From assembly GCA_050302275.1 (NCBI GenBank), contig JBNLAT010000007.1, forward strand, positions 32,296 to 96,295: a DNA stretch of 64,000 bases. Direction: 5' to 3'. Below the pieces are notes generated by a model, which saw only the letters and a list, made by a program, of their open reading frames with translations, was not told the DNA's origin and did not search any database. How positions within the stretch are numbered: the first letter of the stretch is position 1; each line of letters starts with the position of its first letter. The stretch is from JAPHTQ01 sp050302275 (GTDB lineage Bacteria; Pseudomonadota; Gammaproteobacteria; Thiohalomonadales; Thiohalomonadaceae). This document shows positions 1 to 8,896 of this stretch, piece by piece. The position numbers and the translations under genes were made by a program.

Positions 1-678
1 GGCTGCCAACTGCGGTGAATTATTGGCTTCGCTCAAATGCGCCGCCACCAGATGTTGTAGCGCAGAGGTATCCAGCTTTTGCAGGATATCTGCCGCCTGT
101 TCGTTGCTCAGGTGCCCCAGGGCACTGGCAATACGCTGTTGCAGCTGCGGCGGATAGGGGCCGTTGCGTAACATCTCCCGATCGTGATTACACTCCAGGA
201 TCAGCGCATCGCAACCGCTCAACTTGCGCTGGATGTGTTGCGTGGTTAACCCGGTATCGGTCAGTAGCCCAAGGCTACGTGCCCCATCGCTAAAGATAAA
301 CTGGCACGGCTCACGCGCATCGTGCGGCACCGGGAACGGGCTTACCGTCAGGTCGCCAATACTGAAATCGCTATGGCAATTCAGCAGATGACGCTCAGGT
401 AGCTCCCCCAGCCGCTTCTCACCGGCACGGGCGGTACCGGCGGTCAACCAGATAGGCAGCTTGTACTTGCGCGCCAACGCCCCTGCCCCACCGAGGTGGT
501 CGTTATGCTCATGGGTCAGCAGGATGGCACTAATCGACGCGCCTTCCACACCGAGCCGAGCCATACGCCGCTCCAGCTCACGCATGCTGAAACCGCAATC
601 GACCAGCAGACGGGTCTTGCCATGTTCGACCAGCGTGGCGTTGCCCTTACTACCGCTACCAAACAGGGCAAAGCGCAT
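1..678 (-). CDS. MBL-fold metallo-hydrolase, YycJ-like (3' end cut by window)
   Basis: The visible protein begins MRFALFGSGSKGNATLVE and carries the metallo-beta-lactamase metal motif HEHNDH (as THEHNDHLGG) near residue 55. That is typical of small single-domain MBL hydrolases related to YycJ/WalJ and PhnP, which act on phosphodiester or nucleic-acid substrates in the cytoplasm. The late motif AHLSEANNSPQL is also characteristic of this group. About 226 codons lie in the window and roughly the last 30 residues are missing. The ATG at 678 lies 2 bases beyond the bamC stop, so it is probably co-transcribed behind dapA-bamC. The exact substrate cannot be told from sequence. Confidence 0.85.
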   Translation of the reverse strand, partial: MRFALFGSGSKGNATLVEHGKTRLLVDCGFSMRELERRMARLGVEGASISAILLTHEHNDHLGGAGALARKYKLPIWLTAGTARAGEKRLGELPERHLLNCHSDFSIGDLTVSPFPVPHDAREPCQFIFSDGARSLGLLTDTGLTTQHIQRKLSGCDALILECNHDREMLRNGPYPPQLQQRIASALGHLSNEQAADILQKLDTSALQHLVAAHLSEANNSPQLAA

Positions 679-680
679 CG

Positions 681-1733
681 CTACTGCAAAGATTCCTGCA
701 GGCGCTGCAATAGCGGCACTGCCAGTTTCTCATCCACCGGCTTGCCGTTTTCGTCCAGTACACGGACGGTAGTGCTATCTTTGCCGCTGATCTGCAAACG
801 CCACTGTTTGCCGTCGGCTTCGCTTTCACCACTGAATAGACTGCTCAACCAGCCCTTGTCCTGCGCGGCCTGCAACGATTCAACGCGGGAGATATAATAG
901 AGCCCTTCGCTGCGATTACGGTCTTCCACCACCAGTCCGATGCGATCCAGCGCCAAGCCCACCAGTCGCCAGGAACGGCTGAAGTTCTCCTGTATTACCA
1001 GTGTGCTGCCTTTGATCGTGGTACTGGAGTCTTTCTTGGGCTGAGAACTCAACGCCGCATTCGCGATTGATTCATCGCCACCGAGGAACAGAACCAGACG
1101 ATTGAGGACTTCGTTCTCCAACTCTGGATCGGAAGGCCGGGCCTTCCACGCCGTTTGGGCAAAACCTTCGGTCTCGCTGATCACCACATTGGTCATTCCA
1201 TAGTGGGTAATGAACAGCTCGGTGCGATTGTTGCCGATGGGCTCCAGACGCAAACGATATTTATCGCGGGTATCTGCTGCGTAGGCATTCTTGAATACCT
1301 TTCTCACCATATCGGCAATAAAGCCGCGTGGCTTATCGGCACGATTCTCACCCCATACCGTTTCCATAATGCCCAGCCTGGGGGCATCCTCTGCCAGCTG
1401 CAGACCGATGGTGTCCCAGAACTTGCGCAGTTGCGGCCAGAGTTTGGTCGTACTGGCATCGATCACCAGCCAACGGGTACTGCCGTCGCGCTCGATGCGA
1501 ATCCCCTTACCGCTTAACAGCTTGCGTCCCTGGACAGTCGCAATACTGTTTACCTCCGGGATGTTCTCGGTTCCGGTATCGACAGGGGTGGAAAGATCCG
1601 GTGGCACGTCCAGTGGTGGCAGGGTTGTGGCACCTTCGTAATCGATACGTTCATTACTGATACCGCCGCTACAGGCGATCAGGGTAAAACAGACTACTGC
1701 CAGCAGGGGCAGACGATAAACGTTAACACTCAA
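681..1733 (-). CDS. bamC: Outer membrane assembly lipoprotein BamC
   Basis: This 350-residue lipoprotein starts with a hydrophobic signal ending in the lipobox LIAC, with the lipidated Cys at about residue 21. An unstructured stretch and two helix-grip domains follow, as in BamC (NlpB), an accessory subunit of the BAM beta-barrel insertion complex. Its length is close to the E. coli protein (about 344). The start appears to be TTG at 1733, preceded by an AAGGAAG ribosome site 8 bases away; no ATG or GTG lies in frame nearby. It sits directly downstream of dapA, the order seen across gammaproteobacteria, and is probably translated from the same mRNA. Confidence 0.92.
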   Translation of the reverse strand: MSVNVYRLPLLAVVCFTLIACSGGISNERIDYEGATTLPPLDVPPDLSTPVDTGTENIPEVNSIATVQGRKLLSGKGIRIERDGSTRWLVIDASTTKLWPQLRKFWDTIGLQLAEDAPRLGIMETVWGENRADKPRGFIADMVRKVFKNAYAADTRDKYRLRLEPIGNNRTELFITHYGMTNVVISETEGFAQTAWKARPSDPELENEVLNRLVLFLGGDESIANAALSSQPKKDSSTTIKGSTLVIQENFSRSWRLVGLALDRIGLVVEDRNRSEGLYYISRVESLQAAQDKGWLSSLFSGESEADGKQWRLQISGKDSTTVRVLDENGKPVDEKLAVPLLQRLQESLQ

Positions 1734-1745
1734 TCTATTGCTTCC

Positions 1746-2624
1746 TTAATTCAGTACACCAGCGCTCTGCAGCGCCTGACGCACGGTGTCGTGAAATTTG
1801 TCGGAGAGTTCGGTTAGCGGCAGACGGATACCCGACGGAATCAGCCCCATTTCGAACAACGCCCATTTGACCGGGATCGGATTGGCCTCGACGAACAGAT
1901 TCTTGTGCAACGGCATCAATTTGCTGTTGATCTCCCCGGCACGTTCAAACTCGCCGGCCAGTGCAGCAGCACACATCTCATGCATCTGTCGTGGCGCCAC
2001 ATTGGCGGTCACAGAGATTCCACCTTTGCCACCCAGACGCATCAGGTCGAGGGTGGTGGCATCGTCACCGCTGTAAACATCGATTTTGTCACCGCAGCGC
2101 TCGATCAGTTCCTTACCGCGGACCATGTCGCCGGTGGCGTCTTTGATACCGACGATATTGGAGATCGATGCCAGCCGCTCCACCGTGTCATTACTCATAT
2201 CGCAGGCGGTACGGCCGGGAACGTTGTAGAGAATCTGCGGGATCGGCACCGCTTCGGCCACCGCCTTGAAGTGGCGATAGAGACCTTCCTGGGTCGGCTT
2301 GTTGTAATACGGCGTCACCAGCAGACAGGCATCGGCACCAGATTGTCTGGCGCAGTGTGTCAGGTCGATGGCCTCACGGGTAGAGTTGGCGCCAGTCCCG
2401 GCGATGATCGGCAGGCGACCTTTAGCCAGTTCCACAGCGCGGCTAATCAGATCACAGTGCTCCTTGTGGTCCAGGGTTGCCGATTCACCTGTCGTACCAA
2501 CCACTACCAGGGCATCGGTACCGTTCTCCACATGGAACTCCACCAGTTGGGCAAAGCTCTGCTCGTCGATGGCACCATCGTCCCGCATGGGGGTCACCAG
2601 CGCCACCATACTGCCGTGAAACAT
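1746..2624 (-). CDS. dapA: 4-hydroxy-tetrahydrodipicolinate synthase
   Basis: DapA condenses pyruvate with aspartate semialdehyde, the committed step to lysine and meso-diaminopimelate for peptidoglycan. The 292-residue protein is the normal family length and shows the TIM-barrel landmarks: VVGTTGES near the N terminus, the YNVPGRTACD segment with the catalytic Tyr, and GIKDATGD containing the Schiff-base lysine. The reading frame extends 30 codons further upstream, but the ATG at 2624 (MFHGSMVALVTPM) has a GGAG site 6 bases ahead and matches DapA N termini, so it is preferred. It is first in a dapA-bamC-MBL operon and divergent from gcvR. Confidence 0.96.
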   Translation of the reverse strand: MFHGSMVALVTPMRDDGAIDEQSFAQLVEFHVENGTDALVVVGTTGESATLDHKEHCDLISRAVELAKGRLPIIAGTGANSTREAIDLTHCARQSGADACLLVTPYYNKPTQEGLYRHFKAVAEAVPIPQILYNVPGRTACDMSNDTVERLASISNIVGIKDATGDMVRGKELIERCGDKIDVYSGDDATTLDLMRLGGKGGISVTANVAPRQMHEMCAAALAGEFERAGEINSKLMPLHKNLFVEANPIPVKWALFEMGLIPSGIRLPLTELSDKFHDTVRQALQSAGVLN

Positions 2625-2818
2625 ACACCACTCCAGGAAAGGAAAAATCAATCGTGCATGGTACTTTGGCGCCCACTTTCTGACAAGAGAACCGCGCCAA
2701 AATCGGCCAAACAACTGGCTTTTGCGGCTGGATGCAGGGGGGGGAAATGGTGATAGACTAGGGGTGCCTGATGGTCGCCACGCAGCGACCGGATAACACG
2801 CCGGAGAAAGCGCAACCG

Positions 2819-3361
2819 ATGAATTCCACCAGCAAGCAGTTCCTGGTCATTTCCGCCCTGGGTGAAGACAAGCCGGGCATCGTCAAGAATATCACCCGCC
2901 CCATCACCGAATCCGGGGCCAATATCCTCGATAGCCGCATGACCATTCTCGGTGGGGAATTTGCCATTCTGATGATGGTAGAAGGGAGCTGGGATACCCT
3001 GGCCAAACTGGAGAATCTGCTACCTTCATTGCAGAAAAAGCTCGATCTGACCATCCTCAGCAGGCGCACCAGCGACCAACGCCAGGACCCGAGCGCCCTG
3101 CCCTACACCGCCAACATCGTCTCCCTCGACCATCCGGGTATCGTTACCCACCTTGCGGAATTCTTTTCCAACCGCAATATCAATATCCAGGACCTCTACA
3201 CCGACAGCTATAACGCGGCCCATACCGGCACGCCGATGTTCACCGCAACCCTGACGGTGAATATCCCGAGCAACATCTCCATCGCCGGGTTGCGGGAAGA
3301 GTTCCTCGATTTCTGTGATAGCCTCAACCTTGATGGCATCCTCGAACCGAGCAAAGGCTAG
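2819..3361 (+). CDS. gcvR: Glycine cleavage system regulator GcvR (ACT-domain)
   Basis: The 180-residue protein consists of two ACT domains (about residues 7-80 and 95-170). The first opens with VISALGEDKPGIVKNIT and the second with VSLDHPGIVTHLAEFF, as in GcvR. In E. coli, GcvR binds glycine and restrains the activator GcvA; no gcvA is visible here, so that partner is inferred. The ATG at 2819 is chosen because the family starts about here and GGAGAAAG lies upstream; an in-frame start 16 codons earlier is possible. It is followed 42 bases later by bcp, matching the gcvR-bcp order of E. coli and relatives. Confidence 0.88.
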   Translation: MNSTSKQFLVISALGEDKPGIVKNITRPITESGANILDSRMTILGGEFAILMMVEGSWDTLAKLENLLPSLQKKLDLTILSRRTSDQRQDPSALPYTANIVSLDHPGIVTHLAEFFSNRNINIQDLYTDSYNAAHTGTPMFTATLTVNIPSNISIAGLREEFLDFCDSLNLDGILEPSKG

Positions 3362-3403
3362 CCGGCCGTAACGGGAAACAGCGCAAACGGAGCGAAATAC
3401 GCA

Positions 3404-3871
3404 ATGAGCGAAATCACTATCGACAGCAAAGTACCCGACTTCAAACTCCCCGCCACCAGTGATCAGGAGTTTCAGCTGAAGAAACACAAGGGCAAAAACA
3501 TCGTGCTCTATTTCTATCCCAAGGACAGCACCCCGGGCTGTACCACCGAGGGTCATGAATTCAGTGAGCTGCACGAAGAATTCCTCAAACACAAAACCGA
3601 AGTCTTCGGCATCTCCCGCGATAGCATCAAATCCCACGAGAACTTCAAAGCCAAGCAAGGCTTTCCCTTTGAACTGCTCTCTGACCAGGAAGAGACCCTG
3701 TGTCAGCTGTTTGATGTGATCAGGGAAAAGAATATGTACGGCAAGAAGGTGATGGGCGTGGAGCGCAGCACCTTCCTCATCGACGCCAAGGGTGTACTCC
3801 GTCAGGAATGGCGTAAGGTCAAAGCCGCAGGACATGCCGCAGAGGTGCTAGAGGCGGTCAAGGCACTTTAA
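3404..3871 (+). CDS. bcp: Thioredoxin-dependent peroxiredoxin Bcp/PrxQ
   Basis: This 155-residue cytoplasmic peroxiredoxin reduces hydroperoxides. The peroxidatic cysteine is C46 in DSTPGCTTEG, the signature of the Bcp/PrxQ subfamily. The usual resolving cysteine five residues later is absent (the segment reads GCTTEGHEF). The only other cysteine seen is C100, in a position not typical for resolution, so it may work as a 1-Cys enzyme or use another reductant. The start has GGAG upstream. It lies behind gcvR on the same strand and converges with the Sel1 gene at 3913. Confidence 0.93.
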   Translation: MSEITIDSKVPDFKLPATSDQEFQLKKHKGKNIVLYFYPKDSTPGCTTEGHEFSELHEEFLKHKTEVFGISRDSIKSHENFKAKQGFPFELLSDQEETLCQLFDVIREKNMYGKKVMGVERSTFLIDAKGVLRQEWRKVKAAGHAAEVLEAVKAL

Positions 3872-3912
3872 CAAACTCTGGTTCTGTGTCAGCGACCCGA
3901 CCTGAATCCTGA

Positions 3913-4668
3913 CTACTTGTTTTTACAGGTCGACATAAACCTTGCAGCGGGTGTTTTGCACGGGTCTGTCTCGAAGCTATCAGTCTCGCTGCCATCGGCA
4001 GCCACAGCCTGAGTAGGAGTCGCTTTCGGCTGAACCACTTCAACAGATTTCTTCTGCTCAGTAATAGTCGGCTGTGGTGTCGTTCGTTCAGGTACTTGAG
4101 CGGCCTGACGAGCACGCTGCTCCTCTGCACGTTTGCGTGCAATCTCCTGCTGACGCGCTTTCGCCTTTTCTGCTTCCTGCTGCTTCAACCGCATGGCTGC
4201 GGCAGCCTTTGCTTTCTCGGCCTGACGGACCTTTATGTCCATTTCAGCCTTGTCTGTAACGGGAGTCTGAGCGACAGGCGCTTTCTTTGGCTTATCCGTA
4301 CCTTTATCCCAGTTCTTGAGCTTACGTTGCGCCACGAATTTCCCATGGGCGGCAGCTTTTTCATACCAACGTTTAGCTTCAGCCCTGTCGCTGTCTACCC
4401 CTATACCATACTCGTAAAATGTGCCGAGCTTATACTCCGCCCCCACATGTCCATGCTTGGCTGCCTTGAGATACCACTCGTGAGCAGCCTTCAGATCTTT
4501 TTCTGTTCCCTGCCCCTCTTCATTCATCTCGCCAAGTTTATACTCTGCTTCCACACTGCCCTGTGCTGCCATCGTTGTATGAAAATTGTACAACTCATTC
4601 CAGTGCCCCTCATCAGCCTGCACGGGGAAACTAAGCACGAAAACAATAGCGAATAAGGCTTGTTTCAT
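3913..4668 (-). CDS. Secreted Sel1-repeat protein with charged C-terminal tail
   Basis: About 251 residues. The start at 4668 gives a clear Sec signal (MKQALFAIVFVLSFPVQA, cut after QA), and a GGGAGAG stretch lies upstream. After it come two or three Sel1-like repeats (for example AEYKLGEMNEEGQGTEKDL and AEYKLGTFYEYGIGVDSDR), then a long Lys/Ala/Arg-rich, probably coiled-coil segment and a Pro/Thr-rich tail. Sel1 repeats are alpha-helical protein-binding modules, so a periplasmic scaffold role is inferred. It is followed in the same direction by nothing until bcp, and preceded by another Sel1 gene, suggesting a tandem pair. No specific function is assigned. Confidence 0.85.
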   Translation of the reverse strand: MKQALFAIVFVLSFPVQADEGHWNELYNFHTTMAAQGSVEAEYKLGEMNEEGQGTEKDLKAAHEWYLKAAKHGHVGAEYKLGTFYEYGIGVDSDRAEAKRWYEKAAAHGKFVAQRKLKNWDKGTDKPKKAPVAQTPVTDKAEMDIKVRQAEKAKAAAAMRLKQQEAEKAKARQQEIARKRAEEQRARQAAQVPERTTPQPTITEQKKSVEVVQPKATPTQAVAADGSETDSFETDPCKTPAARFMSTCKNK

Positions 4669-4716
4669 TCTCTCCGACTCTCTCCCTGGAAACACCATCT
4701 CAAATTCCTCATACCA

Positions 4717-5637
4717 TCACTTACGATCAAAGCGTACGCTGCTTCCACTATTTCTTTTACAAATCACACCATTTTTACCGCTGACATGACATGCAACTTC
4801 ATATCCTGGTTGTTGCCATCCTTCCTCAGCCAATAAACCAAACGTGTCAACATCAGGACCTGACTCTGACGCGTTATCGATTTCTGCAACATTGTAGTAA
4901 TACTTTGCATTGAAACTGCCATCGTCACGAAAACCAGTAAGAATGGATTTAACAGTAAACTCCATCCGGTTCTCCCCGATGCTCCTGATCCGTGTTCTGG
5001 AAAAACAGGTCAATTCAAGCTCTGAAGACTTCATACAGCTCATATCTTCAGCAGGAAGATATTCTGCAGGCTGGCCTGCATGCACCCACAATGCCGAGAC
5101 CAGATTCTCTATCGTCTCTTCCGGCCGATATTTTGGTGCGCGTCGCTGTGGTAGTTTGAGAGGTAAACCAGCCATCGCCGGTTTGCTGGCCTGCAGCATC
5201 TTGTTTCGCTGCTTCGCTTCAGGCTGAGTTTTTTCAGTCGTCGTGGGCTTACGCAGCGATGCTATCCTTTGCTTGGCTGCCTCATTACCTCCTGCGGCAG
5301 CCTTTTCATACCACTGCATCGCAGCCGATAGACCACCAGGCAAACCAGCATATTCTTTTTCGTGGAAAAGACCGATTTTGTACTGTGCAGCGGCATCTCC
5401 ATTGTCTGCCGCCATGTAATACCATTTCAGTGCAGCATCGAGATCACGAGGCAAACCACTATCACCTAATTCATAATGCTCACCCATAAAATACTGTGAC
5501 TGAGCATCCCCACGCTCGGCGCTAAAGCGCTCGATCTTCAACATGCTTGATGAAACACTGCCAGAGAAGGCAGTGCCATACCAACAAAGAGAGATCGATA
5601 GTGCTAATAGCCGGCCTAAATTCGTACTAACCAACAT
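4717..5637 (-). CDS. Secreted Sel1-repeat protein with unknown C-terminal domain
   Basis: About 306 residues. The ATG at 5637 gives a signal sequence (MLVSTNLGRLLALSISLCWY...). Three Sel1-like repeats follow (AQSQYFMGEHYELGDSG, AAQYKIGLFHEKEYAG, then AAGGNEAAKQRI). The C-terminal half is not recognised; it contains several cysteines (CMKSSELELTC, then CHVSGKNGVIC) that could form periplasmic disulfides. It lies 48 bases upstream of the other Sel1 gene and probably shares its transcript. A GTG two codons earlier is an alternative start. The C-terminal domain might bind the same target as the neighbouring PstS-like protein, but that is only a guess from position. Confidence 0.82.
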   Translation of the reverse strand: MLVSTNLGRLLALSISLCWYGTAFSGSVSSSMLKIERFSAERGDAQSQYFMGEHYELGDSGLPRDLDAALKWYYMAADNGDAAAQYKIGLFHEKEYAGLPGGLSAAMQWYEKAAAGGNEAAKQRIASLRKPTTTEKTQPEAKQRNKMLQASKPAMAGLPLKLPQRRAPKYRPEETIENLVSALWVHAGQPAEYLPAEDMSCMKSSELELTCFSRTRIRSIGENRMEFTVKSILTGFRDDGSFNAKYYYNVAEIDNASESGPDVDTFGLLAEEGWQQPGYEVACHVSGKNGVICKRNSGSSVRFDRK

Positions 5638-5701
5638 AACCACCCACTCACTTCCATATCACATTATCCAGATCGTTTTTGATCACCGACGTGCGACATG
5701 C

Positions 5702-6136
5702 TCAGGGTAAAATCAATAGTACTTTCACGCGCTTGCTGACTTTATTACTCGTGATATAACCCAATCCTCCAGGATGGGCCGCTACCCATTCGAGTACTGC
5801 AGCATCATCATCCAAAATCAGTGGTGGTTTTTGTTTGCCTGTGAATATAAGCCGCGACCAGTAAAATTTACGCTTGCCCTCCGACATCTGTAGTACTTTC
5901 TTATTGAGCATATCGCGTGCCGAACTACCGATTTGCTGGTCGACCGCATGAACTCGCTGGTTATTAGAAAAGGAGTGAGACTTCCCCATGTAAATACGTT
6001 TAAGTTCATCCGCTGATATACCCATCACACTGTTCTTCGGATGGGTAATAATTACCAACTCAGCATGTGCCTGTTGTGCCATCATCATTGATGCCAGAAG
6101 CACTAGGCTAAGCAGACTAGTGTTTAATCCTTTCAT
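5702..6136 (-). CDS. Short PstS-like periplasmic phosphate-binding-family protein
   Basis: About 144 residues with a signal peptide (MKGLNTSLLSLVLLASMMMAQQAHA) and then ELVIITHPKNSVMGISADELKRIYMGK, the start of the single-lobe PstS-like family common in proteobacteria. It is less than half the length of true PstS and lacks its full two-lobe fold, so it is not a normal ABC uptake receptor. Such short forms are often found beside porins and sensor proteins. ATG 6136 has GGAG 9 bases upstream; a TTG three codons earlier is less likely. It begins 17 bases after the end of the porin gene, so the two are probably one transcript. Confidence 0.8.
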   Translation of the reverse strand: MKGLNTSLLSLVLLASMMMAQQAHAELVIITHPKNSVMGISADELKRIYMGKSHSFSNNQRVHAVDQQIGSSARDMLNKKVLQMSEGKRKFYWSRLIFTGKQKPPLILDDDAAVLEWVAAHPGGLGYITSNKVSKRVKVLLILP

Positions 6137-6152
6137 TGCGCTCAACTCCAGA

Positions 6153-7247
6153 CTAGAAAATTACATCGAGCGCAATGCTATAGAGCACCGCATCTTCGAT
6201 CTTGCTATCAAACAGGCCATATTCTCCTGTTTCCGGATCAACTTTCTGCGCTTCAAACTTTAATGCCGCACCATCCAGCAGTTCATAGCGTAAACCACCT
6301 GAAACCGATGTCTGGCGCACTGCAAGCGGCGACTCATTTGCGCCGTAATCAATATTTGCGTAGGTCACGTAAGGCAGGAATTTACCGACACGATACCCCA
6401 GCGTGACATAGTAGGCATTCTGATCGGGAAACGCCGCTTCAAGGTTAGTATCCTCATCGCGCATGGCGTATTCGGCATACGTAACGATGTTATTCCAGTC
6501 CACTGTCACGCCAACACTGGCGAACTGAGCTTTTTCACCTTTCAGGCCGAAGGTTGCCTGTTCAACCTCAGCAGTGAGGTAACCAATACGGAAAGAGGCA
6601 GCGTCGAAATTGGCAACGATATTAATCCCCCCCATATTGCTTGCACTGAAGCCCAAATCATCGCCAGCGGTCAGTGCCGGATATGCATCAGCTAATGCTG
6701 GTGAAATAGTGGCTGATGCGCGATTGGAGCCAAAATATGGCTGGATCATCAACTGCACGTTACCGACGATCGGTGTGTACAGTAGATCGACACCGACTAG
6801 CGTGTTAATGGGGTTCAGGGAATAAACTTCTTGCGGCGGGCGGACCCAGGGATAGGCATATCCAACTTCGATATAGTCTGAAATAAGAAATGTAGATAGC
6901 TTCAGTTTGCCAGTTCGAACCTGGGTTATATCATTGGCCTGCATACTGACATATGCCCAGTCAGTACTAATGCTGTCGTTATTGCCGCGGCCGCGCGCAA
7001 TCAACTGGGCCGTTGCATCCATATAGTCATTGATTGCACCAGTAAACTGTAGCCCGAGGCGGCTGTCAGGATTATCGAAACGAGCCTGGTCAGTGATTGC
7101 GCCATTGTAATAAGAGACATCCTTAGTGTCTGACGTCACTACCGAAGTAGTTAAAAAGCCGTTAATAGCAACACCTTCTGCCAAAGCGGATATGGGAAGT
7201 CCCGCTATCGTCAGAACAAGAAAAACCACACGAAAACATCTGTTCAT
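6153..7247 (-). CDS. Outer membrane porin-like beta-barrel protein
   Basis: About 364 residues. A signal peptide (MNRCFRVVFLVLTIAGLPISALA) is followed by alternating hydrophobic/polar strands with many Tyr, Gly and Asn, ending in a phenylalanine (ALDVIF), the usual C-terminal signature for BAM-dependent barrels. Phrases such as GFLTTSVV, SRLGLQF and VGVTVDWNNIVTYAEYAM fit proteobacterial porins. The ATG at 7247 has GAGG upstream; the adjacent ATG at 7250 is equally in frame. It is the first gene of a likely operon with the PstS-like protein and perhaps the Sel1 pair, so a role in anion or phosphate passage is possible but unproven. Confidence 0.82.
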   Translation of the reverse strand: MNRCFRVVFLVLTIAGLPISALAEGVAINGFLTTSVVTSDTKDVSYYNGAITDQARFDNPDSRLGLQFTGAINDYMDATAQLIARGRGNNDSISTDWAYVSMQANDITQVRTGKLKLSTFLISDYIEVGYAYPWVRPPQEVYSLNPINTLVGVDLLYTPIVGNVQLMIQPYFGSNRASATISPALADAYPALTAGDDLGFSASNMGGINIVANFDAASFRIGYLTAEVEQATFGLKGEKAQFASVGVTVDWNNIVTYAEYAMRDEDTNLEAAFPDQNAYYVTLGYRVGKFLPYVTYANIDYGANESPLAVRQTSVSGGLRYELLDGAALKFEAQKVDPETGEYGLFDSKIEDAVLYSIALDVIF

Positions 7248-7483
7248 CATTACCTCGCGTAAAACTGAACCATCCATTTCAAATCGCCAAAGGCGAAGAC
7301 CCCTCTATATTAGTGGTTATTAATCTAAAACAAAAGTGGTATACCTATCATTGCACTCGGGTATTGATAAAATAACGCCTAGCAAACAAACACATACCTC
7401 TAGCGTGATTACGCCTAATCGGGTAATGTCCTGAGAACAGGGCTAAAATGCTGACCATCAGACAGGAAACAGTAGAACGACAT

Positions 7484-8881
7484 ATGGCTGATAAACGACT
7501 TTTTGTTCTCGATACCAACGTGCTCATGCACGATCCCACAGCCCTCTTCCGTTTCCAGGAACACGACATCTACCTGCCGATGGTGGTGCTGGAAGAACTG
7601 GACAACAACAAGAAAGGTCACTCCGAGGTTGCGCGTAACGCCCGCCAGGCGAGCCGCTTCATGGACGACCTTATGGGCGATCTCAGTACCGAAAGCATCG
7701 CCGACGGTATCCCCCTCTCTCAGGGAGGTTTCGTCAACGGCCACAAGGCCGCCAGCGGTAAACTCTTTTTCCAGACCGAGATCTTAGAAGCCAAGCTGCC
7801 CTCTTCACTACCCGGCAGCAAGTCGGACAACACCATCCTCGGTACTGCGCTGGCACTGAAAACGCAGCAACCTGAACGCCAGGTCACGCTGGTCTCCAAA
7901 GACACCAACATGCGCATCAAGGCGTCGATTCTCGGTATCCACTCCGAGGATTACCGCAATGACCAGGTGCTGGAAGATGTCGAACTGCTCTACCGCGGCA
8001 CCACAGAGCTAAACGCCGATTTCTGGGAAAAACACAGTAAGGAGATGCACTCCTGGCAGGAAGAGGGGCGCACCTTCTATCGCCTCAGCGGTCCCGACAT
8101 CGAAGCGTGGTATCCCAACCAGTTTATCCACCTGCCTGAGGAAGAAGGTTTCCAGGCCATCGTACGTAAAGTGGTCGATGGCGATGCGATCATCGAAACC
8201 GTGCGCGATTACAGCAACCCCAATCACAATGTCTGGGGCATCAACGCCCGTAACCGCGAGCAGAACTTTGCCCTCAACCTGCTGATGGACCCGGAGGTCG
8301 ACTTCGTCACCCTGGTCGGTCAGGCAGGCACAGGTAAAACCCTGCTGACGCTTGCCGCAGGTCTGGCCCAGGTGCTGGACGAAAAGCGTTACGCCGAGAT
8401 CATCATGACCCGTGTCACCGTCTCGGTGGGCGAAGACATCGGCTTCCTCCCCGGCACCGAAGAAGAGAAGATGACGCCGTGGATGGGCGCGCTGATGGAT
8501 AACCTGGAAGTACTAACCCAGTCGGAACACAACAGTGACTGGGAGCGTGCAGCCACCCAGGACCTGCTCAACAAGCGAATCAAGATCCGCTCGCTCAACT
8601 TCATGCGCGGTCGTACCTTCCTCAACAAATACCTAATCCTGGATGAGGCGCAGAACCTCACCTCGAAACAGATGAAAACCCTAATCACCCGCGCAGGCCC
8701 CGGCACCAAGGTGGTCTGCCTGGGTAACATCGCACAGATCGACACTCCCTACCTGACCGAGACCAACTCCGGTCTGACCTATGTGGTGGATCGCTTCAAG
8801 GAGTGGGAACACAGTGGCCATGCCACTCTGATGCGTGGCGAGCGTTCACGTCTGGCCGACTACGCTTCGGAGATGTTGTAA
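7484..8881 (+). CDS. PhoH-family ATPase with N-terminal PIN domain
   Basis: About 465 residues. An N-terminal PIN-type nuclease domain (LFVLDTNVLMHDP at residues 5-17, with further acidic residues up to about 170) is fused to a PhoH P-loop ATPase/helicase domain. Walker A is GQAGTGKT and the Walker B-like motif is ILDEAQNLT. PIN-PhoH proteins are RNA-handling enzymes, and their use as RNA helicase-nucleases is known from mycobacterial and other homologues. MADKRLFVLD at 7484 matches family starts; an in-frame ATG at 7448 would add 12 residues. The gene is divergent from the porin, with about 235 bp between them holding no gene, and is followed by nth. Confidence 0.92.
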   Translation: MADKRLFVLDTNVLMHDPTALFRFQEHDIYLPMVVLEELDNNKKGHSEVARNARQASRFMDDLMGDLSTESIADGIPLSQGGFVNGHKAASGKLFFQTEILEAKLPSSLPGSKSDNTILGTALALKTQQPERQVTLVSKDTNMRIKASILGIHSEDYRNDQVLEDVELLYRGTTELNADFWEKHSKEMHSWQEEGRTFYRLSGPDIEAWYPNQFIHLPEEEGFQAIVRKVVDGDAIIETVRDYSNPNHNVWGINARNREQNFALNLLMDPEVDFVTLVGQAGTGKTLLTLAAGLAQVLDEKRYAEIIMTRVTVSVGEDIGFLPGTEEEKMTPWMGALMDNLEVLTQSEHNSDWERAATQDLLNKRIKIRSLNFMRGRTFLNKYLILDEAQNLTSKQMKTLITRAGPGTKVVCLGNIAQIDTPYLTETNSGLTYVVDRFKEWEHSGHATLMRGERSRLADYASEML

Positions 8882-8896
8882 CGCATTCGATCAGCG

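Noticed and set aside
1905..2753. Plus-strand open frame of 282 codons opposite dapA
   Set aside because: Complete overlap with dapA, no ribosome site and no recognisable domain.
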